The position numbers were made by a program, and so were the translations under genes. Source: Streptomyces acidicola (GTDB lineage Bacteria; Actinomycetota; Actinomycetes; Streptomycetales; Streptomycetaceae). From it: 61,076 nt of DNA. Under the pieces are notes generated by a model, which did no database searches, was not told where the DNA came from, and saw only the letters and a program-made list of their open reading frames with translations. The DNA lies in assembly GCF_009377235.1 (NCBI RefSeq), contig NZ_VMNX01000023.1, forward strand, positions 1 through 61,076. The letters are read 5' to 3'. Shown piece by piece: positions 49,224 to 57,778 of the stretch; positions within the stretch are counted from its first letter, which is position 1; each line of letters starts with the position of its first letter.

Positions 49224-49963
49224 TGGGTCCACCCGAGTGTGCGAGAGATGGCCTGTGCGGTGTGCCTGATGGCCGGCAGATGCGTGTGCAGGACGGTGAG
49301 GTCGGTCTGTGCCTTCAGCGCCGTCACCGAGATGGCCGTGCGTACGGTTCCGGTGCCGTCCCGGACGGGAACGGCCACGCAGTTGACGAACGGCTCGTAC
49401 TCCCCGTCGTCCTCGGCCCAGCCGCGCGCCCGCACCTCGCGCAGCCGGGCGGCGAACGCTTCGGCCGTGGTCACTGTGGTGTCGGTGAACCGCTCGTAGA
49501 CGTAGCCGTCCAGCAGTCGATCGCGTTCACCGTCGGGCATGAAGGCCAGGATGGCCTTGCCGACACCGGAACTGTGCAGCACGACCGGCTTTCCGATCTC
49601 CGAGTACAGCCGTACGGTTCCCTGCGGTTCGATCTTGTCGACGTAGATCACCCGGTCGTTCTCGACGGTGGCGATGTGCACCGTGAGCCGGAGCTTGTGA
49701 CCGAGCTCGGCGAGGAACGGGTGTGCGCTCGCGCGCAGATCGAACTGTTCCAGGGCGGCCACCGCCAGTCCGGCGAGGCGGTAGCCGACGGCGAAGGTGC
49801 CGTCTTCCCGTTTACGGGCGAGACCTCCCTGGCAGAGGTCCTGGAGCAGGCGCAGTGCGGTGGTCCGGTGCACGCCGAACCGTTCGGCGATCGCGGCCGG
49901 GTGCTGCGGACCTTTGCTGAGCATCTCCAGGATCTGGATGGCTCGCTCGACGGCCTGGCTCAC
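49220..49963 (-). CDS. IclR-family regulator of the galactonate operon
   Basis: IclR-type regulator, 247 residues: winged HTH (about 1-65, ERAIQILEMLSKGPQHPAAI, HRTTALRLLQDLCQGGLAR) and a C-terminal effector domain (about 75-245) with VIYVDKIE, LHSSGVGKAILAFM and EDDGEYEPFVNCVAVPV. It is embedded inside the operon, overlapping both neighbours by four bases (start GTG 49963 overlaps the kinase stop). It likely controls the operon promoter upstream of 52292, with galactonate or a pathway intermediate as effector. Confidence 0.92.
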   Translation of the reverse strand: MSQAVERAIQILEMLSKGPQHPAAIAERFGVHRTTALRLLQDLCQGGLARKREDGTFAVGYRLAGLAVAALEQFDLRASAHPFLAELGHKLRLTVHIATVENDRVIYVDKIEPQGTVRLYSEIGKPVVLHSSGVGKAILAFMPDGERDRLLDGYVYERFTDTTVTTAEAFAARLREVRARGWAEDDGEYEPFVNCVAVPVRDGTGTVRTAISVTALKAQTDLTVLHTHLPAIRHTAQAISRTLGWTQ

Positions 49964-50904
49964 CGGGCCGTTCCGTCCAGGTCGAGTGCCGGGCGGCGCA
50001 GGGACGTGGCGTCGGCGTGGTCCTCGACCGAGCCGAGCGCGAACGCGGCGACGCGGTGCCCCAGGCGCAGTCTCTCGGCCGGGGCGTCGTCGCGCAGCCA
50101 GGCCGACAGGTAGCCCGCCGCGAAGGCGTCTCCCGCTCCGACCGGCTCGACCACCTCGACCGCTTCGGCGGGGACGAACGTGCCCGGGCCCGCGCCGGGC
50201 TCGAACAGGACCGCGCCGACCTCGGCGTTCTTCACCACCACGCTCACCGACGGCCCGATCAGGTCGCGTACGTCCTCGGCGGTGGTGGTGCCCCAGACCT
50301 CCGCCGCCTCGTCGAGCCCGACGAACACGATGTCGGCCTGCCGGGCCAGGGCGAGCAGCGGCGCGGACGCGTCCTGCGTGCTCCACAGCGCCGGGCGGTA
50401 GTTGACGTCGAACGAGCGGAGGACCCCGGCCTCGCGGGCACGGCCGAACAGGGCCGTGGCCGTCTCCGCACAGCTCGCCGACAGCGCGGCGGTGATTCCC
50501 GACAGGTGCACCAGACGTGCCGAGGCGATCGGGAGGGTGTCCAGGTACGCGGGGGTGATCCGGGACGCCGCGGATCCGGTCCGGTAGTAGTGCACCCGGG
50601 TGCCGTCCTCGCGCGAGGGGTCCTTGAAGTACACGGCCGTGGGGGCGGACGGGTCCCGCTCGACGTGGCGCACGTCCACCCCGGGCCGGGCGACCGCGGT
50701 GAGCACCCTGTCACCGAGCGGACCGCTGCCCACGCGGCTCGCCCAGGCCACCCGGTGTCCCAGATCGGCGAGGTACTGCGCCACGTTCGACTCGGCACCC
50801 GCGACCGAGAGGGTCGCGTCGCGGGCGGTGGCGAGCGGCTGCGCCTGCCGGGGCGTCACCAGGACCATGGCCTCGCCGAGGCACAGGACTTCGTGATCCG
50901 ACAC
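49960..50904 (-). CDS. PfkB-family 2-keto-3-deoxygalactonate/gluconate kinase
   Basis: Ribokinase-fold sugar kinase of 314 residues that would phosphorylate 2-keto-3-deoxygalactonate. Seen: GEAMVLVTP near the start, GAESNVAQYLADLGHRVAWA (about 34), FDVNYRPALWS (about 168), and the PfkB signature VEPVGAGDAFAAGYLSAWL with the catalytic Asp (about 252). Operon position between transporter and aldolase supports the substrate. Gluconate-derived KDG is an alternative. Confidence 0.92.
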   Translation of the reverse strand: MSDHEVLCLGEAMVLVTPRQAQPLATARDATLSVAGAESNVAQYLADLGHRVAWASRVGSGPLGDRVLTAVARPGVDVRHVERDPSAPTAVYFKDPSREDGTRVHYYRTGSAASRITPAYLDTLPIASARLVHLSGITAALSASCAETATALFGRAREAGVLRSFDVNYRPALWSTQDASAPLLALARQADIVFVGLDEAAEVWGTTTAEDVRDLIGPSVSVVVKNAEVGAVLFEPGAGPGTFVPAEAVEVVEPVGAGDAFAAGYLSAWLRDDAPAERLRLGHRVAAFALGSVEDHADATSLRRPALDLDGTAR

Positions 50905-50909
50905 TTCTT

Positions 50910-52292
50910 CTACACCTCTGCGTATTCGACGTCGATCGGAGTGCTGCCGTCACTGGCCCCGGAGTTGATCGCCTTGCGGCGCAGCGCGCGGGGCGCGGTT
51001 TCCGGTAGCAGCAGCACCGAAATGGCGGTGATCACACCCGAGAGTGCCATGTAGCCGGCGAGCAGCCACGGGCTGCCCCCACCAGCGTGGACCAGAAGGG
51101 TGGCGATGAACGGAGCGGTGCCGGAGAACAGCACGGCCGTGGTCTCGCGGGCGAGCACCAGACCGCTGAACCGCACCTCGGTCGGCAGCAGTTCGGAGAA
51201 GAAGGAGCCTGCGGGACCGAAGATCATCGAGTTGAGTATCACGGCGAACGCGAGGCTGACCGCCATGGAGATCATCGGCAGCGACTTCGCCCCGACGAGG
51301 AGCCAGAACGGCACGGCGAACAGAGCTATCGCGATCCCGCCGCCCATCATCAGGGGCCGCCGCCCGACCCGGTCGGAGAGCCAGCCGCCGAGCGGAATGC
51401 TGAAGACGGAGACGGCCGCGGCGATGGTGATCGCGATGACCGCCACATTCGCCGGCATCCCCAACTGCTGTGTGGTGTAGGCCGGGAGATAACCCTGGAT
51501 GGAGTACGAAGCGACGGCCGTGGCACTGCCCGCGCCGATCATCAGCAGAATGGTCCTGCCATGGCCGCGGACGGCCGCGGTCAGCGGCGCCTTCTCCTTC
51601 TTGCCCTCCGCGACGGCTTCCTTGAACGTCTCGCTCTCGTCGGCCATGTGGCGCAGCACGAAGCCGGCGATCACCACGACGACCGAGGCGAGGTAGGGAA
51701 GGCGCCAGCCCCAGCTGAGGAACTTCTCCTCGTCCATCGACGACACGATCGCCATCGCGCCGGACGCGCACACCACACCCAGGAACTCGCCGCCGCCGGG
51801 CAGCGCCGCGTAGAAACCGCGCTGGGTGGGCTTGGCGCTCTCGGTGGTCCACACATACGCGCCACCGAGCTCCGCGCCGACGCCGAGCCCCTGGAGGATG
51901 CGGCAGAACACCAGCAGGACAGGTGCCCAGATGCCGATCTGCTCATACGTAGGCAGCAGCCCGATGGCGAGCGTGCCCACCCCCATCAGCACCAGCGTGA
52001 TCTGGAGGACCGGCTTTCGGCCCCACCGGTCGCCCAGGTGGGCCAGGATCAGCCCACCGATCGGTCTGGCCGCGAACCCCACCGCGAACGTGGCGAACGA
52101 CGCCAGCGTCGCCACGTACTCCGACTCACCGGAAAAGAAAATCTTGTTGAAGACCAGCGCCGCGGACGTGCTGAAGAGGAAGAAGTCGTACCACTCCAGT
52201 ACGGATCCCACTACGGCTGCCAGGGCATTGCGCTTGCGGGAGGCCGCCTGGGGATCGGCGTCAGGCGCAGTGGTTGGTCGGAGGTCTGCCAT
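50910..52292 (-). CDS. MFS transporter, MHS type (probable sugar-acid importer)
   Basis: A 460-residue, about 12-helix symporter starting at ATG 52292 behind AAAGGAGCACGC. MHS features: AVVGSVLEWYDFFLFS in helix 1 (about 26), LGDRWGRKPVLQITL (about 88), RILQGLGVGAELGGAYVW (about 130), and WLSDRVGRRPLMMGG (about 320). It is first in the operon, ending five bases before the kinase start. Galactonate is the expected substrate from context. Confidence 0.92.
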   Translation of the reverse strand: MADLRPTTAPDADPQAASRKRNALAAVVGSVLEWYDFFLFSTSAALVFNKIFFSGESEYVATLASFATFAVGFAARPIGGLILAHLGDRWGRKPVLQITLVLMGVGTLAIGLLPTYEQIGIWAPVLLVFCRILQGLGVGAELGGAYVWTTESAKPTQRGFYAALPGGGEFLGVVCASGAMAIVSSMDEEKFLSWGWRLPYLASVVVVIAGFVLRHMADESETFKEAVAEGKKEKAPLTAAVRGHGRTILLMIGAGSATAVASYSIQGYLPAYTTQQLGMPANVAVIAITIAAAVSVFSIPLGGWLSDRVGRRPLMMGGGIAIALFAVPFWLLVGAKSLPMISMAVSLAFAVILNSMIFGPAGSFFSELLPTEVRFSGLVLARETTAVLFSGTAPFIATLLVHAGGGSPWLLAGYMALSGVITAISVLLLPETAPRALRRKAINSGASDGSTPIDVEYAEV

Positions 52293-52571
52293 GCGTGCTC
52301 CTTTGCACGGGACGGGGCATGGCCGCTCGTACGGCGCTATGGCGCCGCAAGGGCCTGTGCCGCCCAAGAAGTTTCGGCCACATTAACCTCACCCAAAGCG
52401 CTCTACGCACACCCTGTGCGCATGTTGCACAGGCGCGAGATCGCCGAGCGCACCCGCCCATCCATCGCACTCGTCGACCACCGGTTCGCCGAGGACATGT
52501 ACGCCCTGCGGGACTCCGTCCTGCCGTCGCTGACTCTCCTGGTTTCCACGGAATGCCTTCGGCTCGGGCGA
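52293..52571. promoter_or_regulatory. Promoter region of the galactonate operon
   Basis: 279 bases. The inverted repeat CCTGTGC (52413-52419), seven bases, GCACAGG (52427-52433) lies about 120 bases upstream of the transporter start and suits an IclR-type operator. A plus-strand piece (REIAERTRPSIALVDHRFAE) at about 52435-52500 looks like leftover coding sequence of unknown family. Confidence 0.5.
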
Positions 52572-53516
52572 TCACGTGTCTCGGGCAAGCCTCAACCCGA
52601 TGTGCGTCGTGGCGGAGTCCTCGCTCTGGGCCGACCGGGCGGCGGGGCGGTAACGCAGGCAGTACTCGGGTGAGCAGAGGTGGGATCCACCCTTGAGTAC
52701 GCGGTTGACGGACTGCCCCGCCGACCCGTGGCACCGGCTCTCTGCGATGGTGTCCCGCTGCGGGGCGCAGCAGTGTCCGTCCGAGGTGCCGCGGCGTTGA
52801 CGGCCGGCGGGCTCAGTCGGCGGACGGTGCCTGTCGACCTGGTGACGGTTGCTCCACGGCGTCGATGTCCATTCCCACGTGTTGCCGGTCATCTCGTGGA
52901 GGCCGTAGCCGTTGGGCGGGAAAGAGCCGACAGGGGCTGTGTACACCCATCCTCGTGCGCCTCTGTTCAGGTACGGGAACCGGCCCTGCCAAGTGTTCGC
53001 GCGACTGCCGTCGTTCGGTTCCTCGCCCCAGACGTAGGTCGCTCCGCCCATGCCGCCGCGCGCGGCGAACTCCCACTCGACCTCCGTCGGCAGCCGGGAG
53101 TCCGACCACTCGGCGAATGCGAGGGCGTCGGCGTACGCGATCTGCACGACAGGGTGATCTTCGCGTCCTTCGAGGTCGCCGGCCGCGCCGCGCGGGTGCC
53201 GCCATGAGGCGCCGGGGACCCAGCGCCACCACTGGCGCCAGTCGCGCAGGTCGACCGGCCTCTGCGTGGGCGTGAAGACCAGCGAGCCCGGTTCGACGTC
53301 CCCGGCGCCGGGGAACGCCGCCGGGTCGATCGGGCGCTCCGCGACGGTGACGTACCCGGTCGCCTCGACGAAGGCCGCGAACTCCCTGTTCGTGACGGCA
53401 TGTCGCGCGATCTCGAACGGACCGGTCCAAGCATCGTGCTCAGGTCCCTCTTCCGGATAGAACTGATCGGCCCCCATCCGGAAGTGGCCTCCTCGGAGTC
53501 GGACGAACTCGCTCAT
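52572..53516 (-). CDS. Formylglycine-generating enzyme (SUMF1/FGE family)
   Basis: Copper-dependent oxidase that converts the active-site Cys of type I sulfatases to formylglycine. The 314-residue protein opens with VRLRGGHFRMGADQFYPEEG and carries RLPTEVEWEFAARGG (about 150), GLHEMTGNTWEWTS (about 210), DGHCCAPQ, and the catalytic pair in GGSHLCSPEYCLRYRPAARS (Cys about 281 and 286), the same spacing as in characterised FGEs. No signal peptide: it acts in the cytosol on nascent sulfatase. Last gene of the sulfatase operon, with its ATG overlapping the small frame upstream (ATGA). Its partner is the 56306 sulfatase. Confidence 0.94.
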   Translation of the reverse strand: MSEFVRLRGGHFRMGADQFYPEEGPEHDAWTGPFEIARHAVTNREFAAFVEATGYVTVAERPIDPAAFPGAGDVEPGSLVFTPTQRPVDLRDWRQWWRWVPGASWRHPRGAAGDLEGREDHPVVQIAYADALAFAEWSDSRLPTEVEWEFAARGGMGGATYVWGEEPNDGSRANTWQGRFPYLNRGARGWVYTAPVGSFPPNGYGLHEMTGNTWEWTSTPWSNRHQVDRHRPPTEPAGRQRRGTSDGHCCAPQRDTIAESRCHGSAGQSVNRVLKGGSHLCSPEYCLRYRPAARSAQSEDSATTHIGLRLARDT

Positions 53517-53653
53517 CCCATCGCCCCGAAGAGCAGGTGGGCGGCGCCCCCGACGCCGAGTACAGGGGCCGGGCCGTAGGCGAGCGGCAGGCTGCCCCGC
53601 CCGCTGGTGTCCGACTGCGGATTCGGAGTGACGGGCGTATCGAGCGAGCTCAT
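53513..53653 (-). CDS. 46-residue small protein, unknown
   Basis: Begins MSSLDTPVTPNPQSD and ends LGVGGAAHLLFGAMG. Its ATG overlaps the stop of the 27-residue frame upstream and its stop overlaps the FGE start, both as ATGA. This double coupling, in an operon with no spare room, is the main evidence for translation. The C-terminal half is hydrophobic enough to lie against or in a membrane. It has no recognised family. It may simply serve to couple translation to FGE. Confidence 0.5.
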   Translation of the reverse strand: MSSLDTPVTPNPQSDTSGRGSLPLAYGPAPVLGVGGAAHLLFGAMG

Positions 53654-53733
53654 ACGGCCGTTCCCGTCATGACGAGGGCGACGCCGGTGGTCATTCCCAC
53701 GACGAGGACTCCGCCGGCGTGGGTGTCGTCCAT
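53650..53733 (-). CDS. 27-residue hydrophobic microprotein, unknown
   Basis: Begins MDDTHAGGVLVVGMTTG and ends VALVMTGTAV: a short acidic head and one probable membrane segment. The start lies within the 3' end of the rhamnosidase-like gene (44 bases overlap), with GGGGGCGGCGG as a possible ribosome site, and the stop overlaps the next small frame. Evidence for expression is only positional. It could be a transporter accessory peptide or a spurious frame. Confidence 0.4.
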   Translation of the reverse strand: MDDTHAGGVLVVGMTTGVALVMTGTAV

Positions 53734-56309
53734 CCGCCGCCCCCGTTCCGACCGGGCCGCTGCCTGGGGTCGGCTACCGCGGCGTCCTCCAGTTCCAGCA
53801 GGTGGCTGCCGGCCGGAAGGAGGCGTCGTTCACCATGCAGTGGGACGAAGGCCACGGGTACCGGGCTCGTGACCTCCACCAGGCCGTCTTCGACCGTGAG
53901 CGCGAGAACACCGTGCGGGGTGGGCGTGCGACCCGTGATCCGTCCCAGACCGTACGGGCGGGGCGCGACTCTGGCGACGGTGAATCCCGGAGCGTCCGGG
54001 GTGACGCCGAGGACGTACCGCGTGAGGTCTTTCGTCGGTGTGGCGCTCCACCCGTGACAGGGTGTGCCCCATCCCCACGCCTCACCGAAGGTGTCGAAGC
54101 CGTCGTGGAGGAACACCGTCCAGTCCCGTACCGACGCGAGCAACGCGTCGGTGCGTTCGGCGAGCGCGTAGGCGTCGTGCACGACGTAGCTGAAGAACGG
54201 CTCGGCCCGCACGATCCGGGTGTGCGTGTCCCAGTCGATCTCCCATGGGCCCGCCGAGACCCGGTTCCACTTGGCCGTGTCGAGCCCGCCGCCCACGGCG
54301 CCGAGCCAGGATCGGACCACGAGCCGCTCGGGGTCACTGATCCGGTCGATGATCCCGTTCCAGCGCGCCTTCGGTGCGATGCCGGAGACGATCGCGGCGG
54401 CGTTCGTGGCCTGGGACGCGGGAGACAGCGGCCGGCCGTCGGCGACGCAGTCGACGTAGAGTCCACGCCCCGCGTCCCAGAAGTCGGCGAATCCGCCTGC
54501 GGCGTTCGCGTAGAGGTCGTTCGCCCAACGTGCCGAGTCGGTGTCGCCGACGTGGGTGCAGACCTCGGCGTACTCGCGCAGCGCCCGGCACCACAGCGCG
54601 GTGATCGCGGCACAGCGTCCTTCCGTTATGACGCTGGACCAGTCGATGAGATTCCAGTGGGGCACGTCGTCGAGTGTGCCTCGGTCATCGACGTAGTCCG
54701 TGAACCATTCGAGCACGCCCCGCGCGGTCGCCAGGCCGCGTCGCACCTCGGGCACGAGACCCGCGTACCGGAACAGCGTGTGCAGTCCGTGGATCCAGTG
54801 CAGGGACCACGACGGAATGGTGCTGCCGCCCGCCTGCTCGAGGTCCCCGGCGACGCTCATCGGCAGGAGACCGTCGGGCCGGGGCGAGCGTGCCAGGTCG
54901 ACGTAGGCGCGGGCGGCACGCCAGTCGTGGTTGGCGACGAGGTGTACGGCCTGGTGTACGACGCCGTCGCCGACCCACGCTCGCTGTTCCCGGCTCGGGC
55001 AGTCGGTGAAGGCATCGCTGGAGTTGGCGTGAACGGTACGTACGCCCGCCTGCCAGAGCGCGTCGAGTTCGGGGTCGTCCGACGAGAAGGACGCGTCGCC
55101 GGCGATGGGCTGGAGGCGTTCGGCCAGGTGTGTCCCGGCGATCGAGACCGGGCCCGGCCGAACGGGCCGTACCCGGATCGTCGCCGAGCGCATCCCACCG
55201 GTGTCGGGTGACCGGTACGTGTCCGCCGATCCCCGGGCGATGTAGCGGAAGCCGGAGCGTGGCGTGAGTGCGTCGGTGGTGTGCGCGAAGCGTTCGTGGA
55301 ACGCGACGTCCACGACCGTGCCTTCGGGTACGTCGAGTGTGTAGGCGAACGCGCCGACGACCACGCGGCCGAAGTCGACGGCCACCACGAGGTCCTCGCC
55401 GGCGTCCACGTGGATGGCCACCGTTCCGTCGGCGTCGGGGGAGACCGACTTCCGCCACCGTTCGCCGTCAGTGGCCGTCTGCGCCGATGCGGCCGAGACA
55501 GCGGGGTGCGTGGTGTCGTCCGGTTCGCCGGTCACGGCGCGTGGAACCGTGAACGCCGAGACGGTGACCGGGCGGACCGTCTCGCCGCCGAGCGGCGGGA
55601 TGCTCCTGGGCAACGGCCGGAAGTACGGCGCCACCGGTGGCACCCACCGGCCCGCCGCGCCACGATGGGCCGCCGCGAGGGGCGCTGCGGGCGGCCACTC
55701 CGCGTCGGGGAAATCCGTCCTCGTCCAGTCCGCCGGGAGCCTGCGCGCATCGCAGCACGTCGCCGGGACACCTTCGACGCCCTGCGGGGAGAAGGGCACC
55801 CACGCGTCGCACCGGACGGCCCGCCAGGCCGGTCCGGAGTCGACCGGGACACCGCCGATGGTTCCGGCGACGAGAAGCGCGGGCGCCGCGCCGAGACGCC
55901 CGCTCGCGACGGGACGCTGCCAGATGGCGTTCGACTCGCCGAAATACGTGACGAGCACGGCGAGCGTGTTGCGTCCCTCCGTCAACTGCTCGGCGACGTC
56001 CCATTCGTCGTAGTGGATGCGGTGCGGCTGGGACCGCTGCGGCCCTCGGGCCATCTCCGTGCCGTTGACGAAGAGGATGTACCGCGAGTCGCCGGTGATC
56101 CGGACGACCGCATCCGGCGGTGTCCCGGTGAGGTCGAACGTCCGGCGGAACAGCACCCGGCCGAACCGTCCGTCCGCCTCCCCCGCGGCCGGCCCGATCC
56201 AGCCGCCGGGCCACTCCCCTCTCTCCGGCGGTTGCGCACGTGTCCCGTCCGGGACGCGGCCCTTCGCGGGGATCGACCAGACGGTGCCGTCGCGGTGCCG
56301 TGCGCTCAC
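53691..56309 (-). CDS. Cytosolic GH78-like alpha-L-rhamnosidase
   Basis: Rhamnosidase-type glycosidase of 872 residues without a signal peptide, so it acts on imported oligosaccharides. An N-terminal beta domain (about 35-200: FRRTFDLTGTPPDAVVRITG, RYILFVNGTEMARGPQRS) precedes the alpha6/alpha6 catalytic domain (about 420-760) with SDAFTDCPSREQRAWVGDG (general-acid segment, about 425), SWSLHWIHGL, and TFGEAWGWGTPCHGWSATP near the C-terminal beta domain. GTG 56309 overlaps the sulfatase stop by four bases; GTG 56336 is an alternative. It differs strongly from the secreted enzyme at 24762, so they probably serve different stages or substrates. Confidence 0.88.
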   Translation of the reverse strand: MSARHRDGTVWSIPAKGRVPDGTRAQPPERGEWPGGWIGPAAGEADGRFGRVLFRRTFDLTGTPPDAVVRITGDSRYILFVNGTEMARGPQRSQPHRIHYDEWDVAEQLTEGRNTLAVLVTYFGESNAIWQRPVASGRLGAAPALLVAGTIGGVPVDSGPAWRAVRCDAWVPFSPQGVEGVPATCCDARRLPADWTRTDFPDAEWPPAAPLAAAHRGAAGRWVPPVAPYFRPLPRSIPPLGGETVRPVTVSAFTVPRAVTGEPDDTTHPAVSAASAQTATDGERWRKSVSPDADGTVAIHVDAGEDLVVAVDFGRVVVGAFAYTLDVPEGTVVDVAFHERFAHTTDALTPRSGFRYIARGSADTYRSPDTGGMRSATIRVRPVRPGPVSIAGTHLAERLQPIAGDASFSSDDPELDALWQAGVRTVHANSSDAFTDCPSREQRAWVGDGVVHQAVHLVANHDWRAARAYVDLARSPRPDGLLPMSVAGDLEQAGGSTIPSWSLHWIHGLHTLFRYAGLVPEVRRGLATARGVLEWFTDYVDDRGTLDDVPHWNLIDWSSVITEGRCAAITALWCRALREYAEVCTHVGDTDSARWANDLYANAAGGFADFWDAGRGLYVDCVADGRPLSPASQATNAAAIVSGIAPKARWNGIIDRISDPERLVVRSWLGAVGGGLDTAKWNRVSAGPWEIDWDTHTRIVRAEPFFSYVVHDAYALAERTDALLASVRDWTVFLHDGFDTFGEAWGWGTPCHGWSATPTKDLTRYVLGVTPDAPGFTVARVAPRPYGLGRITGRTPTPHGVLALTVEDGLVEVTSPVPVAFVPLHGERRLLPAGSHLLELEDAAVADPRQRPGRNGGGGWTTPTPAESSSWE

Positions 56310-57706
56310 GGGACCGGGACCATCATCGACTGCCACGCCCCGTCGGGGCCCTTGCTGCTGCCCACCGGGGTGTTCACCTCGGAGTAGTGCTCCAGCCCGT
56401 CGCGTCGCAGGTACTCCTCGGCCGGGAGGAACTCGTCGCCGAGTTCGGCCAGCCGGCGGTCGAGTTCGCCGTCCAGTTCCTCCACCAGCGTGGCGTATGC
56501 CGGATCCGCGCAGAGGTTGTTCAGCTGCAGCGGGTCGTCGACGTTGTCATAGAGCAGCCACGGGCCCTGGAGGGAGCGGATGTAGGTGTGCCGGGTCGTG
56601 CGCAGCCCGCGGTACTCGCCGATCCCGTAGGTCCGTGCCCACAGGATGGGCACCGGCATCCCGATGAACGCCGATCCCGGCGGGGTCGCGCCGAGGACGT
56701 CCGTGCCCCGTACCGTCCCGGGAACGGGGATGCCGCAGAGGCCGAGCAGCGTCGGCATCAGGTCGGGGGTGTTGACGGGAACGGGGTTCCTGCTGCCCGT
56801 CGCTCCGAAACGCGCGGGGTAGCGCAGCAGAAGAGGCACACGCACCGACTCGTCCCACGGGCAGACCTTGACGTCGTGCCGGATGCCCTGCGATCCCATC
56901 ATGTCGCCGTGGTCCGAGGTGAAGACGACGATCGTGTCCTCGGCGGACCCGCTGCGCTCAACCGCCTCCAGCAGACGCTCGACACATTGGTCCAGTGCGG
57001 CGATGTGCGCGTAGTAACCGCGCAGGGCCTCGGTCGAGGCATCGGCGAGCTCGTCCGGGACATTGCCCCGCAGCTCGATCGGCGCGTCCTCGTAGAGGCT
57101 GCGAAAGCGCTCGGGCGCGGTGTGCAGGGGGAAGTGCGGTGGCCCGTAGGAGACCACGAGCATGTACGGCCGCTCGTCATCGCTGTCGGCGATGAACGCG
57201 CAGGCGTCCGTCGTCTGGTCCTCCGCGTCGTACCCCTCCCAGAACTTCCGCTCCGTACTCGCGCCCTCGAAGTAGAACGAATCGTTGTAGTCGTGCGTGC
57301 ACTCCGCGGCCTTCCAGTGCTCGAAGCCGAACTGCTTCTCGACCGGTACCGGATCGGTGCGCCGCCCGTAGCGACCGTCGGGGCTGCCGTAGAGGTGCCA
57401 CTTGCCTATGTAGCCGGTGCGGTATCCCGCGTCGCGGTACGCCTCGCCGAGCGTCGTCCCGTGCGGCCGCAGTTCCACGTCGTTCATGTAGACGCCGTGC
57501 TCCAGCGGGTACTGGCCGGTGAGCAGGCTCGCGCGCGCCGGGCAGCACACGGGGGCGCCCGAGATCGCGTTCTCGAAGTCGACCGACTCCGCCGCGAGTT
57601 CGTCGATGCGCGGCGTCCTCGCATTGGGGTCGCCCGCGTATCCCACGGACTGGGCGCGCCACTGGTCGGTGAGGACGAACAGCACGTTCGGCTTCCGCTC
57701 GCTCAT
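56306..57706 (-). CDS. Type I (formylglycine) sulfatase, cytosolic
   Basis: Hydrolyses sulfate esters. The 466-residue alkaline-phosphatase-fold protein shows NVLFVLTDQWRAQSVGYAGD with metal-binding Asp (about 14), the FGly signature CCPARASLLTG (C54 is the modified residue in CxPxR), GKWHLYG with Lys and His (about 100), and FTSDHGDMMGSQG with Asp and His (about 273). No signal peptide, unusual for catabolic sulfatases, which are mostly exported. It is coupled to the GH78-like gene and the operon supplies its FGE, so a sulfated rhamnoside is the likely substrate. Confidence 0.94.
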   Translation of the reverse strand: MSERKPNVLFVLTDQWRAQSVGYAGDPNARTPRIDELAAESVDFENAISGAPVCCPARASLLTGQYPLEHGVYMNDVELRPHGTTLGEAYRDAGYRTGYIGKWHLYGSPDGRYGRRTDPVPVEKQFGFEHWKAAECTHDYNDSFYFEGASTERKFWEGYDAEDQTTDACAFIADSDDERPYMLVVSYGPPHFPLHTAPERFRSLYEDAPIELRGNVPDELADASTEALRGYYAHIAALDQCVERLLEAVERSGSAEDTIVVFTSDHGDMMGSQGIRHDVKVCPWDESVRVPLLLRYPARFGATGSRNPVPVNTPDLMPTLLGLCGIPVPGTVRGTDVLGATPPGSAFIGMPVPILWARTYGIGEYRGLRTTRHTYIRSLQGPWLLYDNVDDPLQLNNLCADPAYATLVEELDGELDRRLAELGDEFLPAEEYLRRDGLEHYSEVNTPVGSSKGPDGAWQSMMVPVP

Positions 57707-57778
57707 GCGGATCCTTTCTGTGGGTGGTGGCCCCGCGGTCGCAGGGCCACGATCGTGCTTCTGCGCGGGTGGTCGCCG

